From: Collinsella aerofaciens | GTDB taxonomy: Bacteria > Actinomycetota > Coriobacteriia > Coriobacteriales > Coriobacteriaceae | Reading direction: 5' to 3' | Assembly: GCF_963360655.1 (NCBI RefSeq) | Contig: NZ_OY725712.1 | Span: 1,305,902 to 1,369,901 of the forward strand | Length of the DNA: 64,000 bases | Shown here: piece after piece, positions 7,255-14,427 of the stretch | How positions within the stretch are numbered: the first letter of the stretch is position 1 | How the letters are laid out: each line of letters starts with the position of its first letter | Notes under the pieces: model-generated | What the model saw: only the letters and a program-made list of their open reading frames with translations | What the model was told of the DNA's origin: nothing | The model's database searches: none | Program-made: the position numbers and the translations under genes

Positions 7255-10200
7255 CGATGGCAACCTTATAGCGAACCCAACCTTTACCAACCAAGCTTCT
7301 GGTTGGTCGACGACCTCTCCGAGAAAGAGAATCGGCGAGGCGTCGCACCTCGACCTCCCCACGAAGCTCCTCAACGGTCAAAGAAACCTCAAACAAGCTA
7401 ACGGTAATCACTTTGCGCTTGCGTGGAATCTTAAGCCACAGGATACCGATGCTTATTTTGAACCCGGATCAACCTACACCACCTTTTCCACCCAGAGCGG
7501 CTCCACGTACGAGTGGGGCCTCAACCATCGCGCCGCAACCGAACATGACGTGCTGATGCTCACGATGGGTCCTCAACAGGCGAATCTGTCGGTTAACAAC
7601 GCAGGCCAAGACCAGCTCATGCAGCTGCGGACTTGGCTTAAGGCGCAGGGCAAGATGCCCCAGGGAAATACCGTTGAGCAGTACACCGTTTACAGCGATT
7701 CCTTTGCTGCAAATGGCGGCTTTGCTGGTAGCAGCGCCGACGGATCCCACTTCTCGTTTGAGCAGGGCGACGGTCGCATTGCGCTTTCTGTGTGGCTCGT
7801 AAGCTCTAACGGACAGGGTTGGTTCTCATTTGGCACCAACAGTACACACTATTATCGAGCGCTTCCCGAGCAAGACGATGAGTTTGCCTATCGGGCAGTC
7901 TATACCGCAGCGTCCGAAAATACGATGCTTGCACTAACTTGCTACGATTCAAATCTTACGGGGGCAAACGAACAATACCGGGAGTGGTTTGGCAATCTGG
8001 TCAATGACGTTCACGTGGAAAAGCAGGGCACGCGTGACATTTATACTGACTTTGGCAAGGTATATCAAGAAAATTCGTCCGAGACCATGACAACGTTAAA
8101 TAACTATGCGTTCTCGACCTCGAATCTTAAGAACGAAAATACGAACATTGCTAACGGCAGTTTTGAAGACGATATACATCTAGGGAACAAGAGCACCAGC
8201 AAGTTTACGCTGTGCTCGCCCCATTGGCGCACGACCGAGACGGACCATCGTATCGAGATCGTTGCCCAGAACGACTACTATATCGACCCAGTTGGACATT
8301 CTGTTCCATTTGCACCCTCGGATGGCGAGTACGCCGCCGAGCTCAACGCACACGAGGCGAGTTCGCTCTACCAATATGTGACGACCGAGCCGGGAAAACA
8401 GTATGAGTGGGGGCTCGACCACCGCGGCCGCTCGGGTCGAGACGCCATGGCCCTTATCATCGGTCCGCGACAAGAAAACGAGCCGTACAAGGACAATCAA
8501 AAGGCACTCGATCAGTACCAGCAAATTGTTCAATGGATTCAAATGAGCGTCGACAACTATGTCGGCTTGGATGTGGTCAATTTTTCCCAATCGGGCTGCA
8601 GCAAAAAGATCATCCTGTATTCAACCAAGTTTGACAAAGTGGGCGGATTTGCCAATGCGTCCAGCGGAAGCGCGTTCTCATGGACGGCCGATGCGGAGCA
8701 TACCGAAAAATGGTGCGTATGGATCATGGCGTCCGAAAACGACGCGTGGGCTTCCTACGGTTCCAACGCGCTCGAGCAGAGCAAAAAGGTTGACTACGAC
8801 TATACCTACACCATTCCGGATGGCCAAAACCAGAGCGTCTTTGCTTTTGTGGCCTACAACACGGCCAACGGGAGCAATTCGACCGGCAACTTCCTCGACA
8901 ATATCTCGTTTAGGGAGTTCTATCGCATCGAGACATACACGACGCCCAACGGAAGCGGAACGTATTTTTATAACGCCAATACCAAGACGGCGGACTTTAC
9001 CTATGCCAAAAACTACGTAGGTAAACAGGAGAAGAACTCCTACTTTATGGTCGATGCCAAACGCGATGACGGGGCAGTCTTTATCGGTGCTTTTGTCAAC
9101 GGCGAGTTCTATTCCGCAGACGACGACGCACATTGGACCAGATTGGAAGATGGTACCTATCGCTTTGAGGCCGACAAGGTCACAAAGCACTACAAAGTGC
9201 ACCTCGTGTTTTCCAAGGCAGGCGTTCAATACGATGTGAACGGCGGCAAAGCGTATCACTACGATCCGCACAATGAGTCCACGGGCGATTTCGTACAGCT
9301 TTCTGGCGCTGGAGCGAGCTATACCTCCCATGCTGCCGTTGGACAAAACGACGACTGGAAGTTTATGGGCTGGGAGTACGCGGGCTCGGGAAAAGCCGTT
9401 CGCTTCGATGCCAAACACACGGTGACCCATACAGCTCCCGAGGGCACCACGGATTCCGGCACTCTTACCATTAAGGGCAAGAAGGTCAATCCGGATACCG
9501 GTGCTGTGGGCGATGCGGTAACCGTCGAAAACATTCCCGAGAGCCAGGGCGCGACGTTCGTGGCGCAATGGAAGTATCGTCAGGCCTTTGTTGCCCAGCT
9601 TAAAAATGCCGATGGCACGTGGAGCAACGTAACGACGGGCGGCACGGTCAGCTCCAAGCTTAAGGGGGCAAAGGGCTCCATCGATGCCGGGGATGGCTCG
9701 GGCAAGGACGAGGACGCGTACAAAAAATCGGGCGTTGCCTACTTTGTGGATGACGGCACGTTTGTGGAGGCGGTGGCCGCTCCCAAGGAGGGCTATCACT
9801 TTGAGGGTTGGTACGACCTATCGAATCCGGACGCCCCGGAGCTGCTGTCGTCTTCACCCACCTATACGTACAACGTGAAGGACCGCCATACGGGATGCGT
9901 ATACGCACGATTCACCCCGCGCACCTACACACTCAAGGTTTCCAAGAGCGTTACGGGCAATATGGGCGACAAGCGTGCCTACTTTAAGATGACGGCGACC
10001 TTTACGGGCCTCAAGGCTGGTCAGACCTACGCCATCGAGTATTCGGATGCGTCTGCCCAAGGCAGCCATGCGCTCGTGGCGCGACCGAATGATCGGGCCG
10101 AGACCGTGGAAAACAAGACGGCCTTTACGGCCGATGGCCAGGGCAAGGCGACCGTGCCGTTTGCCGTTAAGGACGGCCTGACCGTTTCGATTAAGGCGCT

Positions 10201-10474
10201 GGATTACAACGCGGTCTATACCGTGAGCGAAGACGATTATTCGTCGTTGGGGTACCACGCCGAGCTTGCGGGTGCGAGCGGCACGCTCAACGGTCCGCGT
10301 GTGACCGTTGCCGTTGAAGCTAAGGCCACCAATTCCCGACAGGTCGCGGTGCCTACGGGTATTACGCGCAACCCCATCTATGCCCTGGCGATTTTGGCCG
10401 CCGGCGTGCTGTTGGCTACGGGCATGGTTGCGCTGCGTTTACGCCGCGGCTCCAAGAGGGGCGGGCGCCTATGA
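7205..10474 (+). CDS. Large sortase-anchored pilus adhesin (tip-type), signal peptide in another frame
   Basis: The open frame encodes 1,089 residues from a GTG at 7205, but the likely start is the ATG at 7168 in the frame on the other side of the G10 tract. Two related modules of about 260 residues come first, each with an EWGL(N/D)HR motif (near residues 98 and 401) and features of jelly-roll ligand-binding domains. An InlB-type repeat region (GYHFEGWYD near 865) and a Cna_B/DUF7601-like pilin fold (from LKVSKSVTGNMGDK) follow. The end is a sorting signal: VPTGI, a hydrophobic stretch and RLRRGSKRGGRL. The VPTG-type motif matches substrates of class B pilus sortases. The gene overlaps the next by 4 bases (ATGA), so translation is probably coupled. 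By position it corresponds to the Cpa tip adhesin of streptococcal FCT loci, although sequence similarity to Cpa itself was not tested. Confidence 0.8.
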   Translation: MRSLWSGGGLPSRAYGDDGNLIANPTFTNQASGWSTTSPRKRIGEASHLDLPTKLLNGQRNLKQANGNHFALAWNLKPQDTDAYFEPGSTYTTFSTQSGSTYEWGLNHRAATEHDVLMLTMGPQQANLSVNNAGQDQLMQLRTWLKAQGKMPQGNTVEQYTVYSDSFAANGGFAGSSADGSHFSFEQGDGRIALSVWLVSSNGQGWFSFGTNSTHYYRALPEQDDEFAYRAVYTAASENTMLALTCYDSNLTGANEQYREWFGNLVNDVHVEKQGTRDIYTDFGKVYQENSSETMTTLNNYAFSTSNLKNENTNIANGSFEDDIHLGNKSTSKFTLCSPHWRTTETDHRIEIVAQNDYYIDPVGHSVPFAPSDGEYAAELNAHEASSLYQYVTTEPGKQYEWGLDHRGRSGRDAMALIIGPRQENEPYKDNQKALDQYQQIVQWIQMSVDNYVGLDVVNFSQSGCSKKIILYSTKFDKVGGFANASSGSAFSWTADAEHTEKWCVWIMASENDAWASYGSNALEQSKKVDYDYTYTIPDGQNQSVFAFVAYNTANGSNSTGNFLDNISFREFYRIETYTTPNGSGTYFYNANTKTADFTYAKNYVGKQEKNSYFMVDAKRDDGAVFIGAFVNGEFYSADDDAHWTRLEDGTYRFEADKVTKHYKVHLVFSKAGVQYDVNGGKAYHYDPHNESTGDFVQLSGAGASYTSHAAVGQNDDWKFMGWEYAGSGKAVRFDAKHTVTHTAPEGTTDSGTLTIKGKKVNPDTGAVGDAVTVENIPESQGATFVAQWKYRQAFVAQLKNADGTWSNVTTGGTVSSKLKGAKGSIDAGDGSGKDEDAYKKSGVAYFVDDGTFVEAVAAPKEGYHFEGWYDLSNPDAPELLSSSPTYTYNVKDRHTGCVYARFTPRTYTLKVSKSVTGNMGDKRAYFKMTATFTGLKAGQTYAIEYSDASAQGSHALVARPNDRAETVENKTAFTADGQGKATVPFAVKDGLTVSIKALDYNAVYTVSEDDYSSLGYHAELAGASGTLNGPRVTVAVEAKATNSRQVAVPTGITRNPIYALAILAAGVLLATGMVALRLRRGSKRGGRL
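7222..7231 (+). repeat. G10 homopolymer, candidate phase-variation tract
   Basis: Ten consecutive G lie inside the signal-peptide coding region. Tracts of this length are prone to slipped-strand mispairing. A change of -1 or +2 would join the signal peptide to the adhesin frame. A homopolymer sequencing error would look the same. Confidence 0.7.
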
Positions 10475-11103
10475 GAAGACATGGCGCCAGCAATGCTGGT
10501 GATGGGCCAGCCGCACGAGCGGCCCCGCAGGGAAGACCCCGGGGCTCGCGGTATTCGGCCGCGTCGAACGTGAGGTTGGGCGCCCATGCGGCGCCAGATC
10601 TGGGAGAAGCGGACGACCGGCGCGATATCGTGGGTTTTCTGGCGCGCTTGGCATTTTTTGTCGTGACGCTCTGGCTGCTCTTTGGCGTGGTCTTGGGCGT
10701 GGGTGCAGTCACGACTGGCGAGATGGCCCCGCGTATCTGTTCGGGTGACGTCATGCTCTACTGGAGGTTCAGCCAGAGCTTCAACGAGGGTGACGTGGTG
10801 GTATACACCGCGGATGGCGCAGAGCGCCTAGGCCGCGTGGTTGCCCGTCCCGGTGATGAGGTCACGATTACCGAGGAAGGCGAGCTCATGGTTAACGGGG
10901 CTGTTGTTGTGGAAAGCGACATCACCACGCCGACGCCGCGCTATGAGTCTGCTGTGGACTATCCCGTGCGCCTGGGAACGGATGAGTTCTTTGTACTGGC
11001 AGATTTGCGTGAGGGCGGCCACGACAGCCGCCTGTACGGGCCGATTGCCCGCTCGCAGATCAAGGGCAACGTGATCAGCGTGCTGCGCAGGTCGAACCTG
11101 TAG
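10471..11103 (+). CDS. SipA/LepA-like signal peptidase homologue, catalytic dyad missing
   Basis: This 210-residue protein has one membrane segment (near residues 53-75) after a basic, low-complexity N-terminus, then a type I signal peptidase fold. The box around the nucleophile reads TGEMAPRICSGD, with Glu84 where the catalytic Ser should be. The box with the general base reads GRVVARPGDEV, with Gly121 in place of Lys. The last box, DSRLYG, is kept. Streptococcus pyogenes SipA, which is needed for FCT pilus assembly, is likewise known to lack the Ser/Lys pair. An assembly-chaperone role rather than peptide cleavage is therefore inferred. It overlaps the adhesin gene by 4 bases. Confidence 0.8.
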   Translation: MRRHGASNAGDGPAARAAPQGRPRGSRYSAASNVRLGAHAAPDLGEADDRRDIVGFLARLAFFVVTLWLLFGVVLGVGAVTTGEMAPRICSGDVMLYWRFSQSFNEGDVVVYTADGAERLGRVVARPGDEVTITEEGELMVNGAVVVESDITTPTPRYESAVDYPVRLGTDEFFVLADLREGGHDSRLYGPIARSQIKGNVISVLRRSNL

Positions 11104-11154
11104 GCACGGAGATTGGTTTTATTAAGGGCATATGCCCGAGAGGAAGGATGCAAC

Positions 11155-12258
11155 ATGAAAACTGGAAAGAGACGACTGACAGCATTTGCAGTTGTGGCTG
11201 CCACGATGCTGCTGGCTTTGGTGGGAGTTGTCGCGCCCGCGTGGGCGGAGGACAGTGCCGCTCAACCGCATCTGCCGGTAAAAGACAACAAGGTTACGAT
11301 CACCTCGACGCTTGCCATGAATGAGAATGCCGTGGTGCCTAATGCGACGTTTAACTATTCGATTGCGCCGGCGGATGAGGAGAGTGAGCTTACGAGCACG
11401 AGCGGTATGCCCGTTTATGCTGGAGTGACAGACGCCGTCACGCTTTCGCCGACTTCCGTTAATTTTTCCAACAAAGACCTTACAAGCACAGAGAATACCG
11501 GTGAGAAAACTAAGACAATAACCGCCAAACTGAGTGCCGAAATTAAAACCTCTCTGTTCAAGGCTCCGGGTATCTATCGATATAAAATTACGCAGACGCC
11601 GTCAGGGCTGGACGGTCTCAACGTTACATACAATGAGCTCTTCCTGGATGTTTACGTAGAAAACGAAGAGAATGGCGGTTCGGGCTATGTTGTTAAGGGC
11701 TGTATTCTTAGAACAGAAGCAGGCTCGGGCGAGAAGACCGCAGGTTTTTTGAACAAATATGTCACCCATAAGCTGACCATCACAAAGGTCGTCATGGGCA
11801 ACCAAGGTGACAAGAATAAGGACTTTAATTTTACCTTCACGATTAAAGGCGCTGACGGGGAGAGCTATGAGTACGCCACTGTGAAAAACGGTGCCACCAC
11901 CATGAGCCAAACTCCAGCTACGTCGGGAACTGCGGTTACCGTAAGCCTTAAGCATGGGGAATCCGTCATCGTTTACGGTCTCTCATCGGAGGATAAATTC
12001 GCCGTAACTGAGGCGGATTATCATGGCGACGGTTATAAGACGTCGTACAAGATTGGTGATGGCACCAATTCGACAGAAGGTAGCTCTATTGTCGAGAAAG
12101 CTATCGGTGCTTACGACACCACGGTGATCTTTACCAACACCAAGGATGTTACCGTTCCGACCGATGTTATTCGGACGGTCGTTCCCTATGCGGCAATCGT
12201 CGCGTTTGCTGCCGTGATGGGCGTGGTCTTCTTCCGTCCTCGTCGTAATCGTCGTTAA
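11155..12258 (+). CDS. FctA/Spy0128-like major pilin with sorting signal
   Basis: This 367-residue protein starts at the ATG at 11155, preceded by GAGGAAGG, and has a signal peptide ending PAWA before EDSAAQ. Residues about 40-190 form a Spy0128/FctA-type isopeptide pilin domain (APGIYRYKITQ and YNELFLDVYVEN are its conserved strands). Residues about 195-325 form a DUF7601-like domain (HKLTITKVVMGNQGDKNKDF ... VTEADY). The C-terminus is VPTDV, a hydrophobic helix and FRPRRNRR, a variant VPTG-type sorting signal. It would be polymerised by the class B sortase encoded next. Its size and place after the SipA-like gene make it the probable shaft subunit. Confidence 0.85.
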   Translation: MKTGKRRLTAFAVVAATMLLALVGVVAPAWAEDSAAQPHLPVKDNKVTITSTLAMNENAVVPNATFNYSIAPADEESELTSTSGMPVYAGVTDAVTLSPTSVNFSNKDLTSTENTGEKTKTITAKLSAEIKTSLFKAPGIYRYKITQTPSGLDGLNVTYNELFLDVYVENEENGGSGYVVKGCILRTEAGSGEKTAGFLNKYVTHKLTITKVVMGNQGDKNKDFNFTFTIKGADGESYEYATVKNGATTMSQTPATSGTAVTVSLKHGESVIVYGLSSEDKFAVTEADYHGDGYKTSYKIGDGTNSTEGSSIVEKAIGAYDTTVIFTNTKDVTVPTDVIRTVVPYAAIVAFAAVMGVVFFRPRRNRR

Positions 12259-12278
12259 AACAGCGAGGATTACAGCCG

Positions 12279-13013
12279 ATGGAGCTTAAACGCATAGCTC
12301 GGCTGGCGAGAGCCGGCGACCGCGTGCTTACGTGGTTTGCCGGCTTTCTCGTGCTGCTCATGCTGCTGTACGGGGGCTATTCGCTGTGGGATACAAACAA
12401 CGTTATGAACGGCGGGTTCATCAGCGATGAGCTGCTGCACTACAAACCCACCGGGACCAACGATTGCGCACGCCTGCAGGATCTGATGGCCAAAAATCCC
12501 GACGTTGTCGGATGGGTCACCATCGATGGCACCAACATCGATTATCCCTTCGTTCAGGGAAAAGATAACCAGGAATACCTCAACAAAAACGTGTTGGGGG
12601 AGTCCGCGGTTTCGGGAGCGGTGTTTTTGGATACGCGCAACAGCCGCGCGATGACCGATCCCTACAATCTGCTCTATGCGCACCACATGGATAACGGTGC
12701 GATGTTTGGCGATGTCGATCGGTTTCTAGACAGGGGCTTCTTTGACCTGCACCGCACGGGCACGCTCTACACAAAGGATGGGGCGTTCCGGCTGCGCATC
12801 GTTGCCGTGTGTTCGTTTGCTGCGAGTGATGACATTATCTTTGGGCCGGGAAACCTGGACCAGGCCTCGATGCAGACGCTGCTCACGCATATCTCGCAGA
12901 CGGCGGTGCATGCGGACATGGATGACGTTGGCCCTGATTCGCGCATCATCGCTCTTTCTACCTGCAGTGATAAAACAAACGGGCGCCGAGCACTTATAGC
13001 AGAGGTCTTGTAG
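12279..13013 (+). CDS. Class B sortase (pilus polymerase)
   Basis: This 244-residue protein has one N-terminal membrane anchor (about residues 17-38) and a sortase B domain. The catalytic residues are visible: His135 in LLYAHHMDNGAMF, Cys229 in LSTCS and Arg237 eight residues later. The YAHHM...MF context is that of SrtB-type rather than SrtA or SrtC enzymes, as for the SrtC2 sortase of S. pyogenes FCT-3/4 loci. It lies 20 bases after the pilin gene and ends the pilus operon. Likely job: transpeptidation at the VPTG/VPTD motifs of the two upstream proteins. Confidence 0.9.
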   Translation: MELKRIARLARAGDRVLTWFAGFLVLLMLLYGGYSLWDTNNVMNGGFISDELLHYKPTGTNDCARLQDLMAKNPDVVGWVTIDGTNIDYPFVQGKDNQEYLNKNVLGESAVSGAVFLDTRNSRAMTDPYNLLYAHHMDNGAMFGDVDRFLDRGFFDLHRTGTLYTKDGAFRLRIVAVCSFAASDDIIFGPGNLDQASMQTLLTHISQTAVHADMDDVGPDSRIIALSTCSDKTNGRRALIAEVL

Positions 13014-13060
13014 CTCATTGAATATTCCGATTAAGCTGCGCCCCATAGGCTGCATCAAGT

Positions 13061-13089
13061 TTGAGGCTCTCGGTCCATCATGGTAGAGT
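13061..13089 (+). promoter_or_regulatory. Likely promoter of the GGDEF gene
   Basis: TTGAGG (13061-13066) and TAGAGT (13084-13089) are spaced by 17 bases in the 142-bp gap after the sortase gene. The GGDEF gene may therefore be transcribed on its own. Confidence 0.45.
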
Positions 13090-13155
13090 TGTCCGCGCGT
13101 GAATTTCGGCACACTGCGCGCTATCTGAGCTTTTACCGTTTGGAGGAGTGAGCTT

Positions 13156-14247
13156 GTGAATGCTTCTGTCGCCAAGAAGGCCAGCCAGGCGGTGCGCCTT
13201 CTGATGATGGCGCTCACGGCAGTTCTTATCTTTTTCTTCATCAATGTCATGTTGCTCGTCTCCGACATCCAGGGCACGGCGCGCGTGGTCAACTACGCCG
13301 GTCTGGTGCGCGGCACCACGCAGCGAATCGTTAAGCTCGAGGATGCAGGCCAGCCACAAGACGACCTGCTCAAGGCCGTTGATTCATACATTAGTGGTTT
13401 GCGCTACGGAAGCGACGACCTCAATCTCGTCCGTCTCGATGACGATGAGTATCAGGCAAAGATGACCGAGCTCGCGAGCTATTTTGACAAGCTTCGCACC
13501 GAGATTGCCCGTGTGCGCGAAGTCGGCTACGAGAACACCGACATCATCGCCATGAGCGAGGAGTTCTTTGGCATTTGTGACGATGCCACGAGGCTTGCGG
13601 AGGACTACTCCCAGGAGAAGGCCACGGCGCTCAATCGCCTTGAGGGTTTGGTGATTATCGACATCGTGGGCCTGGTGGCGACCTTTGCGGTCGAACTTGC
13701 TCGCGCGGTGCGCACTGCCGCGCTCAATCGCGAGCTGCAGAACAAAGTCTATCTCGATGAAGCCACGGGACTGCCCAACAAGAACAAGTGCGAGGAAATC
13801 TTGGGGCAGGGGCATCCCGTTTCCGCCGAAGCGCCTGTTGCGCTGTGTGTTTTCGATCTTAACAATCTGCATACGGTCAATAACAGCTTTGGCCACGAGA
13901 AGGGTGACGAGTACATCCGTTCTTTTGCCCAGCAGCTGGGGTGCGTGGCGTCCGAGACCTGCTTTGTGGGCCGCGACGGCGGCGATGAGTTTATCGCGGT
14001 GCTGTGGGATGCCGATCGAGCTGCCGTGGAATCCTGTCTCGCTCGGATTCGTGCGAACGTGAGCGAGTATTCCGAGGCTCACCCCGACATGCCTATCAGC
14101 TACGCGGTGGGCTATGTGCTTTCCAGTGATTATGATGAACCGCCCACGATGCGCGAGCTCTTTTCCCAAGCCGACAAAAACATGTACATCGACAAGAACC
14201 GCGTAAAGACAGCCGAGGCAGCTGGGCCGCAACGCGAGGAGCGGTAA
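13156..14247 (+). CDS. Membrane-bound GGDEF-domain diguanylate cyclase
   Basis: This 363-residue protein starts at a GTG preceded by GGAGGAG. Two membrane segments (about residues 13-35 and 165-185) bracket an extracellular helical sensor domain. The cytoplasmic GGDEF domain has an intact active-site motif, RDGGDEF (GG at residues 275-276), so cyclic-di-GMP synthesis is likely. The inhibitory I-site RxxD expected just upstream is absent (VASE in its place), so product inhibition may be lost. It follows the pilus operon with its own promoter; a link between cyclic-di-GMP and pili is possible but not shown. Confidence 0.88.
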   Translation: MNASVAKKASQAVRLLMMALTAVLIFFFINVMLLVSDIQGTARVVNYAGLVRGTTQRIVKLEDAGQPQDDLLKAVDSYISGLRYGSDDLNLVRLDDDEYQAKMTELASYFDKLRTEIARVREVGYENTDIIAMSEEFFGICDDATRLAEDYSQEKATALNRLEGLVIIDIVGLVATFAVELARAVRTAALNRELQNKVYLDEATGLPNKNKCEEILGQGHPVSAEAPVALCVFDLNNLHTVNNSFGHEKGDEYIRSFAQQLGCVASETCFVGRDGGDEFIAVLWDADRAAVESCLARIRANVSEYSEAHPDMPISYAVGYVLSSDYDEPPTMRELFSQADKNMYIDKNRVKTAEAAGPQREER

Positions 14248-14270
14248 GCCTGTAACAGAGGGCATAGAAA

Positions 14271-14306
14271 AGCCTCCGCAGCTCGTGTGGCTGCGGAGGC
14301 TTTATT
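14271..14306 (+). terminator. Rho-independent terminator after the GGDEF gene
   Basis: An 11-bp perfect stem (AGCCTCCGCAG/CTGCGGAGGCT) with a 9-base loop is followed by TTTATT. Confidence 0.85.
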
Positions 14307-14334
14307 CGTTGCGGTGCATTGTGTTTGGGTCGTT

Positions 14335-14427
14335 GAGATGAGTCGATTTGCCCCGAAAGAGGAGGGCATTGACCTTAGGGTCATGCCCGACGAATGAGCG
14401 GCAAATCGGCCATCTCGGCGAGCCGAA
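14335..14427 (-). ncRNA. Structured repeat element, copy E (truncated)
   Basis: Read on the minus strand it begins right after the stop codon of the ABC exporter gene. Outer stems are GAGATG/CATCTC (14335-14340, 14411-14416) and CGATTTGCC/GGCAAATCG (14344-14352, 14400-14408). The inner hairpin is GGGCAT-GACC-loop-GGTC-ATGCCC. Sequence around the inner hairpin matches copy A at 18755-18915, while the outer stem bases differ but still pair. The leading hairpin seen in other copies is reduced to a short one (TCGGC-TC-GCCGA). Confidence 0.55.

Noticed and set aside
7205-7260. Pilus adhesin as a decayed pseudogene
   Set aside because: The frame is intact for more than 1,000 codons to a proper sorting signal; the single-base offset sits exactly in a G10 tract, which fits phase variation or a homopolymer error better than decay.
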